From: Limnomonas spitsbergensis
Lineage: Eukaryota; Chlorophyta; Chlorophyceae; Chlamydomonadales
Reading direction: 5' to 3'
Assembly (NCBI GenBank): GCA_037349105.1
Contig: JAYJMM010000017.1
Span: forward strand, 1,054,001 to 1,118,000
DNA: 64,000 nucleotides
The translations under genes and the position numbers were made by a program. Below, one piece after another: positions 40,001-49,200 of this stretch (within the stretch, counting starts at the first letter, position 1; each line of letters begins with the position of its first letter). The notes beneath the pieces are model-generated. The model saw only the letters and a list, made by a program, of their open reading frames with translations, ran no database searches and was not told the DNA's origin.

Positions 40001-43000
40001 GCCTAAGTTCACCATTGTAATGTTTCTGGCCAATGGCCCGGCTGGTATCAGACACACTTATACACTCATGACCCGCCCTATAATTTCCTGCCCCCCATGC
40101 CCCATTACACCCTCCTCTGCACACATTCACAGGATAAAAATGACGGGCTGGGAGCCTGCGGCGCCTCTGGCCATACAATTCCCCTTTCTGTTTCCTAAGA
40201 TTTGCCTGTTCCCCATGATCCACATAATTATTCTCATTCCACCCCATGACCTGCGGCGCCCGCTCCACTCTCGTACCTATGATTCCCGCCTCCCCTTTTC
40301 CTCATTATTATTCCATTCCCACCCATGACCTGACCGCGGCGCCCCGTTCTGCTCTCATTCCCATGATTCTCCTCCACCCCATGACGCGCATTGTGTTGTC
40401 CTGCACTGTCCATACCCAGGATGATGATGACGAGCAGGACGCATGCGGCACCTCCGGGGGTGCTGGAGGCCTAGACGAAGAAGATGAGCGGTTGGCTTGG
40501 ACGCTGCGCATTGAATCAGCAGCACTGAGGGCCATTGAACAGGTGGGGCAATGGAAGGGGGGCCTGGAAGCTTAGATGAAGAGGATGTGCTGCTGGCTTG
40601 GACGCTGCGCATTGAATCAGCAGCACGAAGGGCCATTGTATAGGTGGGGGCAATGGAAGGGGTCCTGGAAGCTTAAATGAAGAGGATGAGCGGTTGGCTT
40701 GGACGCTGCGCATTGAATCAGCAGCACTGAGGGCCATTGAATAGGTGGGGGCAATGGAAGGGGTCCTGGAAGCTTAGATGAAGAGGATGAGCGGTTGGCT
40801 TGGATGCTGCGCATTGAATCAGCAGCACGGAGGGCCATTGAATAGGTGGGGGCAATGGAAGGGGGTCCTGGAAGCTTAGATGAAGAAGATGAGCGGTTGA
40901 CCTGGACTGCGCACATTGTAGCAGTAGCACTGAGGGCCATTGAATAGGTGGGGGCAATGGGAGGGGGGCCTGGAAGCTTAGATGAAGAGGATGTGCTGTT
41001 GGCTTGGACGCTGCGCATTGAATCAGCAGCACGGAGGGCCATTGAATAGGTGGGGGCAATGGAAGGGGTCCTGGAAGCTTAGATGAAGAGGATGTGCTGT
41101 TGGCTTGGACGCTGCGCATTGAATCAGCAGCACGGAGGGCCATTGAATAGGTGGGGGCAATGGAAGGGATCCTGGAAGCTTAGATGAAGAGGATGTGCTG
41201 TTGGCTTGGACGCTGCGCATTGAATCAGCAGCACTGAGGGCCATTGAATAGGTGGGGGCAATGGAAGGGGTCCTGGAAGCTTAGATGAAGAGGATGAGCG
41301 GTTGGCTTGGACGCTGCGCATTGAATCAGCAGCACGGAGGGCCATTGAATAGGTGGGGGCAATGGAAGGGGTCCTGGAAGCTTAGATGAAGAGAATGAGC
41401 GGTTGGCTTGGACGCTGCGCATTGAATCAGCAGCACTGAGGGCCATTGAATAGGTGGGGGCAATGGAAGGGGTCCTGGAAGCTTAGATGAAGAGGATGTG
41501 CTGTTGGCCTGTACTGCGCACATTGAGTCAGCAGCACTGTGGGCCATTGAACAGTTGGGGGCAATGGAAGGGGTCCTGGAAGCTTAGATGAAGAGGATGA
41601 GAGGTTGGCCTGGACTGCGCACTTTGTAGCAGTAGCAATGAGGGCCATTGAATAGGTGGGGGCAATGGGAGGGGGGCCTGGAAGCTTAGATGAAGAGGAT
41701 GAGAGGTTGGCCTGGACTACACATCGTAGCAGCAGCACTGAGGGCCAGGGGTTTGAGCAAGGGATATAGATTAAGTTTACGTCCTTCATACCAGGTTCAT
41801 ACCGGTATGAACCTGGTATAAATGGTAATCATCATCATATTTTGCAGGTTAGTAGGATGCTTTTAGGATCCCACCCAGGAGGCAGACTTGCTTTGCGACA
41901 ACTGCATTTTAGCATGTGGGGCAAGATCTTTTAGCTGCTGCTGGACTGCCACAATAGGCTGGAAGGCTCAATGCAATCTTTGCAACATGGCATTGTGCCA
42001 GAGTTTGATGAGGTTGGAGAATGCCTGGGCGGACCTCGGTTGACTCAGCTCAGCACAAGATGGAGTTCAGCGGGAACGAAACTTGAAATCCAGGCGTCTG
42101 CTCTTGAGGCTAGCTTATGAACCCCGATGATTAAGACCCTTGCAAAGTTTCAGCTCGGGCGTACTCAGATGTACGAGGTGTGCCCGAGCTTGTTAAGGTT
42201 GGAGAACGCATGGGCGGGCTTCACACAGTGTTATTTTCTGAGGCCCTCAGCTACATTTTAGATACACTCCGGCCTCCGGCGAGGGGGGGGGGGGGGCAGG
42301 TTTTGCCAGGCATGCTGCTTGGGCCGCCGGCTGAAGGCCGGTCAAGATTTGGGGCCAATCGGGCCTTTGGTGGCTGCGGAGCGGCATGCTTAAGGTGGTT
42401 TTGTGGTACCCAGTACCCACTAAAAAAAAAGTGGCCTCGGTTGGAGATTGCATGGGCGGGCCTCAAAGGCTATCCCTGTACCAAGCAATCAGAGATGTGT
42501 GATGTGTGAAGGATGAGGTGACGGGTCATACTTGTGTGCAACTAGCTGCCTCTAGATCGTAAGTGTGGGATCCAATCGCAGGATCTGGCATCCAGTGCGT
42601 TGCACTGAAGGATTGCATCTGCTTGACAGGCACTGCCTGTGGCCACAAAACCACATCTCTGATCCCTGCTTGCACACTTTTGATTTGAATTGCTTCCCGT
42701 CGGGTTAATATATAATTTATGTATTCTATGCTCTGCCCCCAGAGGCCCACAATTGACGGGGGAAATCACTAGATTTCGACTGGAACCTAGTGTCGAAAAT
42801 CGACAATTCATATTTTGATGAATCCATCACCCCTAAACAACTTTGAAGGATGGCAATTCGAATACCGGTATTTCTCACCCCTAAACAATTTTGAAGGAAG
42901 GCAATTCAAGTATACAGTATACAGCACTGCAAATTGCGCAGCGGGCCTCTCCTAGTGCAAAAACGCAAACAATAAAAAGTTCACCATTTATTAAGAAGGA

Positions 43001-44507
43001 TTTTACCTATACCCTCATCCCTGCTTGCGCAGCGCGCCAGTGCTACCGGTAGTGCACAAACAATCAAGAAACATCTACAATCTATTGAAAAGAGATGCTG
43101 TACTGTTACCAATTCCCTCATCCCTGCTTGTACAGCGCCTCTCCTAGTGCAGAAACAACCAATCAATGTTCGCAATTTATTCGAAAGGGATACCGATTCC
43201 CTCATCCCTGCTTACGCAGCACGCCTCTGTTACCGGTAGTGCACAAACAATCAATAAACATCCACAGTATATTGAAAAGCAAGACTGAATCCCTCGTCCT
43301 TGCTTGCACAGCGCGCCTCTGCCAGGGAGGAGCAGGGACTGCTACGGCATGCCATCGAGGCCGCCGCGGAACTCGGCCCCTCCTCAGAGCTCTCGGCTGA
43401 GGAGAAGGACGTTCGGATGCGGCAAGCCACCAGCCGAGCAGAGCTTGAGGAGCGGGAGCGGGCCAAAGTGTTTGTAGGCCTGCAAGGCGTCGCCGCGCAC
43501 CTGTCCTCGTCATCATCCGGAGCTGGGCCGGGAATGGGAGCAGGAGGAGCAGATTATATGTCTGATGCGGCTGCGGCGATTGCAGGCGTGACTGGCCAGC
43601 GGGACCGGCTGCGGGCTGGCGTGTTCCGTCCCGGTCACTCGATGCCCACGATGACTGTTGAGGAATTCGGCGACCTGGAGTTGCAGGGCATGAGGGATAG
43701 GGAGCAGGTGGGTGAAGGATTCAGAGCTGCATAGGTAAAGCCCTAATACTTTTAGCCTTGATAGCCCAGATACTTTTAGCCCTGAACCCTGAACCTGAAG
43801 CTGCAGGGCATGAGGGACGGCGAGCAGGTGGGAGCAGGGGAGTTTGAAAATGGGTCGTGTCTTGCTCCCCGGTTCTTTGTTGTTCGCATCTGCTGCCGCT
43901 CTCAAGCTGGGGAGCCTTATAGGCTTGTCTGGATACTCGTGCTGACCCCGAGAACTCATTGTTGTCGCCACAGCGGCAGCACGGTCGCGTGTAGGCCGCA
44001 TGTGTGCTTGTGGTCTCAGCCCTATTATTTGAGCGTACAATTGTACATCGGACCGCATTTTGCTGGTCGCTGTGCAGACACTACTGGGCTAATAGGGACC
44101 AAACCTTTGCCGGCCTACGGCCAGTGAACAAGGCAGATTAAGTGGGAAAACAGATTTTGTGTGCAGCAGAGGAGGCCTTGCTGCATTTAAAAAAACGGCT
44201 ACAGTATCAATGTACCTGAATTGTAGCTGAAGCACCCTTAATTAGGCAGAGCCTGACAGCCCTCCTGTTTAAAGCTGAGAAGACGTTCACAAATGTCTCC
44301 ATGGATCTGGATCTCCCTCTGGATCTGGATCTGCAGGCCGAGGTCAGGGTCCGCATGGAGCAGGCTCGGGAGGACGCGATGCGAGTGGGGCGCGTGGAGG
44401 AGGATGAGGGGGCGGAGGAGGCGCGGCAGCGAGCCAAAGACGATCGCCAGGATGACAGCGGAAGACGAGGCTGGGGTAACTCAGCGCTGCGGCCTTGTGG
44501 CAGATGA
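37058..44507 (+). CDS. TAP46: TAP46 / IGBP1 (alpha-4, TAP42 family) PP2A-catalytic-subunit chaperone and TOR effector
   Basis: TAP42/alpha-4 proteins bind PP2A-type catalytic subunits in the cytoplasm, stabilise them and link TOR kinase to phosphatase activity. Exons: 37058-37423, 38641-38883, 40420-40542, 43312-43707 and 44337-44507. All introns are phase 0, giving 432 residues (family 340-410). Matches: exon 1 ends LKLLLVPFTHGELL after IFSSNEDDPDDIAT (family SRNEDLEEI..LKYLLVP). Exon 2 has RQAKIDRFKADK, the basic helix equivalent to the PP2A-contacting RQAKIQRYK. Exon 4 has VFRPGHSMPTMTVEEFGD (family VFxPSHxLPTMTVEE). Exon 5 ends RGWGNSALRPCGR then TGA, equivalent to the NPRGYGN C-terminus. 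The usual DDWKDDNPRG is altered to DDRQDDSGRRG, so both key Trp/Pro positions have changed. Introns 3 and 4 hold tandem copies of the edges of exons 3 and 4, and exon 5 is duplicated downstream. Confidence 0.88.
37830..38265 (+). repeat. About 103-bp array, four copies, TAP46 intron 1
   Basis: Unit contains 'ctcatgtcagcactggatc' and 'catgaggccgcctgcatgca'. Copies differ at one to three positions (ctaggc/ccaggc, gcgcat/gtgcat). A frame stays open across about three units. I could not link the unit to a TAP46 exon edge. Confidence 0.9.
38322..38466. other. Inverted repeat (foldback), arms about 38 bp
   Basis: GGGGTCCGACCTGGGGGG (38335 on) pairs with its complement ending near 38457, with near-complementarity extending outward through 'cctgagcaag' and 'cttacctgagctc'. 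The loop is about 65 bp. Intron 1 of TAP46. Confidence 0.75.
39001..39214 (+). mobile_element. Dispersed inverted-repeat element, best complete copy
   Basis: Terminal inverted repeats: left GTGCGCACCAGTGATTATTT, right its complement with changes (ends AAATAAACACTGGTGCGCAC), about 30 bp each. The interior, about 150 bp, carries 'cagccaccactggaccaatt', 'ccttgaccggcctac', 'gcagcagggcttgctg', 'cacggccgtggaccgtgatg' and 'tagctgatttgtagctgaag'. No coding capacity, so it resembles a MITE mobilised in trans. Target-site duplication is unclear. Confidence 0.75.
39620..40010 (+). repeat. About 140-bp direct repeats, three copies, TAP46 intron 2
   Basis: Units starting near 39626, 39769 and 39911 share 'ctttccgggggaccgcagca', 'tgatgagctggcccc' and 'aaccctctcaagaccctcct'. 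Between 40060 and 40400 shorter 'ccccatgacctgcggcgcc' units lead up to the exon 3 acceptor. Confidence 0.85.
40463..41750 (+). repeat. 101-bp array: about 12 copies of the TAP46 exon 3 donor edge
   Basis: Each unit carries the last 80 or so bases of exon 3 (words GGCTTGGACGCTGCGCATTG and GAATCAGCAGCA) plus the intron start GTGGGG. In nearly all copies the exon's final CAG codon has become TAG directly before the GT, and an upstream GCCTAGAC has become GCTTAGAT, adding in-frame stops while the GT donor is retained. The first unit is the true exon edge (donor at 40543). Confidence 0.95.
41788..41819. other. Perfect 32-bp palindrome
   Basis: ATACCAGGTTCATACC is followed directly by its exact reverse complement with no loop. 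It lies just beyond the end of the 101-bp array, in TAP46 intron 3. Confidence 0.9.
42226..42430 (-). mobile_element. Dispersed inverted-repeat element, reverse orientation
   Basis: 'cctcagctacattttagata', 'ttgggccgccggctgaaggc' and 'gatttggggccaatcgggcc' in family order. A 12-bp G run interrupts it. A related 150-bp direct duplication near 41995-42030 and 42175-42215 ('aggttggagaaygc') flanks it. Confidence 0.65.
42930..43311 (+). repeat. Four upstream copies of the TAP46 exon 4 acceptor edge
   Basis: 'ccctcatccctgcttgcgcag' or close variants recur at about 42935, 43014, 43120 and 43198, each followed by CGCGCC-like exon-start bases ('cgcctctcctagtgcagaaa'). The real site is 'cgtccttgcttgcacag' ending at 43311. 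Spacing is about 90 bp. Confidence 0.85.
43798..43835 (+). repeat. Copy of the TAP46 exon 4 donor edge
   Basis: CTGCAGGGCATGAGGGACGG with GAGCAGGTGGGAG repeats the exon 4 end and donor at 43682-43713, 120 bp downstream, with 3 substitutions. It is preceded by 'ccctgaaccctgaacc'. Confidence 0.85.
44070..44240 (+). mobile_element. Dispersed inverted-repeat element copy, plus orientation
   Basis: 'actactgggctaatagggac', 'cctttgccggcctacggcc' and 'ctgaattgtagctgaagc' in family order, TAP46 intron 4. The left terminal repeat is not recognisable. Confidence 0.65.
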
Positions 44508-44630
44508 AGAGGAGGAGGATGAGGGGGCAGAGGAGGCGCGTCAGCGGGCCAAGGATGACCGCCAGGATGACAGCGAAAGACGGGGCTGAGGTAACTCAGC
44601 GCTGCGGCCGTGTGGCAGGTGAAGAGAAGG
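44508..44630 (+). pseudogene. Tandem copy of the TAP46 last-exon 3' part
   Basis: About 115 bp directly after the TGA stop repeats 44394-44507 at over 90% identity. In the same reading register the codon for the Trp of RGWGN is TGA in the copy, so an extension could not be translated through it. It therefore lies in the 3' UTR. The opposite interpretation (this copy is the real end and the first is a duplicate) gives a protein ending ...SERRG without the conserved GWGN tail, which is less likely. Confidence 0.75.
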
Positions 44631-46268
44631 AGAGGGAGCAGTTGCCGCGATGGTGGTGGAGTAGCTGCGTTTAAGCTTGCCTGACAGGATGGCGGCTCCG
44701 TGTGAAGGATGTGCCCGCAAGGTGCTTGGTGGGTCCATCCAATCAGTTGTGTTTGTACTGCTGTTGCCGGGAAATTTGTTTGTGATGCGCATGTGTGACC
44801 TAGGCATTGTTATTTTAGTGGATTACAGCTACATATAATTCAGTTGCATCTTGGCCTTCGACTGGGGACTCCTAGTGCAACATTCCCGGCTGCTTACAAT
44901 GTTGGAGCTATGGAAGTGCACATGTCTACATCAGTCATGTACGAAACTTAGCTTTCGGACGTGTGGGGTTTCATTGTTAGATGTGGACAGTCAATCAAGC
45001 GCCATCTGATCCCTACTCCACAGATTCTGTCACACTTCCCACTCCATACTTTGACAGTTTATGACTTTACACCTCCATGCTTTAACAGTTATGTACTGCA
45101 CAGTAGGTGCAACTCCTGGTGTCCTTGTGACCAATTGTGGCACCACACAATGGATAACGCTTTAGTATGGTTAACTTAGAGAGGCGCCTGATACTCACAA
45201 TTGGAGTACTGCTTCATACTTTGTACAGCAGCTACAAAAGTACAGCACGCTGGAAAGTAACTCAACACCGTACAGTTAGCAAGACAGCTGCTGGTTAGGC
45301 TGAACTGGGCTGCTTGTCTAGAGGGGCACTGCCCCCTCTTGTTCACTATTTTTGGCTAGAAGCCAAGTGGGCGCTGAGATACAGCATGGGATTCATCTTC
45401 ATGATTCATCTTCATGTGATCTGGCTGAGGCTCGCTTGTTACTTGCTTATGCTATAACTGCTTTATCACAGATCTAGACTAGACTGGCCTGTTGTGAAAA
45501 GGGTCTGGATGGTCATATAGCGAGACGGTACTTCTTGACACATGCGAGCATACCCTTTTCAGGGAACAGTAAAAATGCTATTGGACTGTCGAGGAAAAGG
45601 TCCCGGCAGGCCCTAATTTACCATGTACGACAAAACATGCTTCGGCGCAGCCTGGAAAGTCATACTGCGGGGCTTCTACTTAAGACTCAGTGACTGGAAC
45701 ACGGGGACTCCGTCACTGAAACTGCGGAATAGACGGTTATGTCGCGTAAACGGATATATACTGTGACACAACTTGCCTCATTGGCGGTAATCATAGTAGT
45801 TTATATCATGGCGGATCCATTAACATCAGTCAATCACAGGCTTTGACGAGTGTATTTTCTGATACATCACTGCATTTACCATTGTTGGGGCCTGTTGGTC
45901 AGTTCATTGTTTCCCCCGAAGGTTCGTTGGCACGAAAGCTTCATGAAATCCCGACAGCTGCAGGTCGAATGCCGAAACTACGTGCACAGTTTGTGATACC
46001 AGGATCAACGAATATTGATGGCATTTAGCACGCGTTACTCCGGTGATGCGGGTCTTGCTGTCGGTAGTTGGTCGGCGGGTTGGTCGGGCATGCGAGATAG
46101 CGAGCCCAACTGACACGCATGCCGGTTCTGACCGCTCACGCACGGAGTTCCTTCAGAGTTTCTTGTCCTGACGTGACCGTCACACATTTCTGCAAGTGCA
46201 TTGACTGCATTCACGTGCAGCACATTCGACCTTGTCCGCCTTTCCAAAACGAAACGGCGAGACAGAAG
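44631..46268. other. Intergenic region downstream of TAP46
   Basis: Single-copy, AT-richer, free of arrays. It contains part of an inverted-repeat element-like word ('tgttattttagtggattacagctac', 44812). No coding signal recognised. It should contain the TAP46 polyadenylation site and the promoter of the next gene. Confidence 0.55.
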
Positions 46269-49200
46269 ATGGGATCTGCTGAGAGTGGTCGCCAGACTTC
46301 ATTCCGTACGACTATGGGCCACAACTTTGAGTGGCGGGACTCGCTGAGAAAAAGCAGTTCCAGAGGCACCTCTTCCTCCTCACCCTCTCACTCCTCCCAC
46401 TACTCTTCGGCAGTCACATCTGGTTCGCCTAAAAATGATGTAGCAGCCAGGCACCACCGTGGGACGCACTTACGCATGCACTCGCTGTTGGCACAGCTTG
46501 ACGAGGTGCAATGCTACTTAGTGGATCTGCGGCGAGCTATGTCAGCTCGTGCCAGGGAGGGCTGCTATCCATTCGTCCCAACAGACGCCTTGGAGGCGCA
46601 CCGGCATCTCGCTGCTGCTGAACGCCCTACTGATCTGGGCAACGCATCGCCGTCCGATTTAGGCACCCCACGGGTGCGTTGAGACTGCTGGCTTGCTGGT
46701 GGGACATGTGTCATGTCAGTGGCCTGCTCCCCTGTAGTGAGCATCCACCCCATGTTCGATGCCATGTTGTGATGGCAGATCTTGGATTCAGGTTTCATTT
46801 GTGTAGCCTAGTTGGGTGGTCAGAAGGAAGTACGCATCTCTTGGGGCATGGCCAATGGGAGGGAGGGAAACAGTGCAAATTATCACATGGATAATACCCA
46901 ACGCCCCACCTGCTACATAAGGAAGCGGTGCATCATGTTAGTTCTTCATGTCACTTCACATCAGTATCCAGGACGTACGCACATCGCTGTTTACGTTCCG
47001 ATGCTTGAGCTACATCAGTACATCACAGCCTAGGGCCGAAAGGGCCTACTACAGCAAGCCCTGCTGCTAGACGAGCCCTCAAATGGGCAGCTCTTCATGA
47101 GGCACCCAATGGCCCAGTCGTGGCTATACCCAGCGGCCTGCCGAAGGTTGCCTGGCATGCACTTTCTAACATGAACACTGGTTCCCGTGGGCCTCTGGAT
47201 CACAGGTTCAGCGGGGACTGCATTTCATTCTCTGTTTTTCAAGGTTTCTTCAACTTCCCTGCCACCCAGTTTGCACCATTTGTTCGCACTGCCTGGCCGC
47301 TTTGTATAAAGACTTGGTGTGGCTGTGAAGACGCTGTAGCAGCAGCAGTGCCACTAAGTTTTTGCAATGTGCAGGTCCTGGGTAAAAATGCTGACCAGGG
47401 GTCTACACTCCGCCCATGTCCCACCACAGATTTCACTGTTTCCCTCCTGTGTCTTGCTGAAGATGAGGAGGGTGTCGTTTCATGCACTGCTACATTGTGC
47501 CCTGTAGCCCTGTGCTGTCTCGAGTATGTGATGTTCTCTCGTTCGTGATTATTTCCCTCTTTTTCCCCACTGAATTCGGGTCACAGAACGGATGGGAGTC
47601 AATTTGGAAATTCTCTCAGGAGATGCATCACCATGAAGTATGGTTAGTTGGTTACCATGATGGATATTCCCTGGCAGGCCCATATTTCCTGTCTGACCCT
47701 GCAGAACCCATTCAAGATCCGCGAGGATGACCTCGCCGAAGCGCTTTCCTTAAGAGAAGAGCTCTCCCAGCAGATGGAAGGCCTGACAGACCGCCTCGCG
47801 CGCATGCTGCGCCACAAGGGGCTGGAGAAGCTCACGGATAACCAGGCTGAGGCCAGCAGGACAGTGCGACCACCTGTTTGGACCGCTGGGGCGGGCACTT
47901 GGGGCGATGTCCCGGCGATGTCCGAGCCAGAAGTGATGCGGCGCCGCCGGCCTGGTTGGAAGGCGGGCAAGGCTGGGCCGCTACCATGGGCAGGGTCGCT
48001 GCGTAGGGGGTGATGCGAGGGAGGCACCAGAGGATACCATGAGTAAGCGGAAGGCAGGTTCTGAACGGAGTGGGCCAGCATCGGGACGGGAGATACCGCC
48101 GGAATCAAGACATAGCCAGCTTCGACGAAGGGTGCTTGCGCACTGGATCATGAGTTTATTGCAGATTGTTTGTGGCATCATCTCGCGCCAAGCCGCACAG
48201 GCATACAGGGCGGTATCACTCGCTCTTTTTCTCATGATGTACCATTTGACATGATGGGGATTCGTGGATCTCCTCGGGATCATTTTAGTTTTTAGGAGAG
48301 CGTAAGTCCATGCCTCCAAATTAGTTGTAGGACAGCTATAGTCCATGGCCTCCCAATTCTCCTGCCTGTATCTCTGCTGGTCATGGAGACACCCTCTTGC
48401 ATCTCTGGCAGAGGGTTTATTTTAGTACGTGCCAGAGCACCTTGGGGGGGCCACTGGGCAGTCATTACTGGGCCGATTGGGACAAACCTTGCCAGGCCTA
48501 TGGCCTTAGGCTGCAGCAGTAGGGCTTGCTGTACCAGGCCCCCACGGCTGTAGGCCGTGATGTAGCTGAATTGTAGCTGAAGCGTGATAAAATAATCATT
48601 GATCTCTGCTAGTCACGGAGATGCCTGCATCCATCTCTGATGATAATGGATTGGAACGGCGAAGTGCTGAGTGAGCAGGGTTCTGGCTGTCGGACCTTCT
48701 GCTGGCCAGTAGATTTGCAGACCTTGTGCAGCCATTGCTGCATTGAGAGGGTACTGGCCACCATTTATATCTAAGTTTGGAAGCATGCATGCATGTAATC
48801 GAGAAGGAGCTGTGCCAGGGAGCACCTGTCCAGATGGGGCATGCTTATTTATTTCCCCCCTTCAATAGGCTGTTCGGCTTAGCCCTCAGATTTAGCAATT
48901 TGAGAGGAGAGGGCTGTATCTGCAAGGCTTGATCTTCAATTACTATGTACCTTAATAATACTGCAGCTGTCATCTGTTATCCACATTGCCTGACAAGTTT
49001 TTGGCCTGAACAGGGCAGCCAGCTGCATCGATATCATGCCATGGAGATTTATTCATTTATGTGGTGTCATTCACCCAAACAGCATTGAAGTCATGCATTC
49101 AATAATTGTAACGATGATTTTGCCTAACGGATGGACTGTATTCCGGATAGTATTGGGTGCATGCCTGACTGCTGGCTGACTGGCCATAATACAAGCTAGA

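Noticed and set aside
43810..44127. Separate small plus-strand gene
   Set aside because: It starts in a copied TAP46 exon 4 edge and runs into a dispersed element; no independent support.
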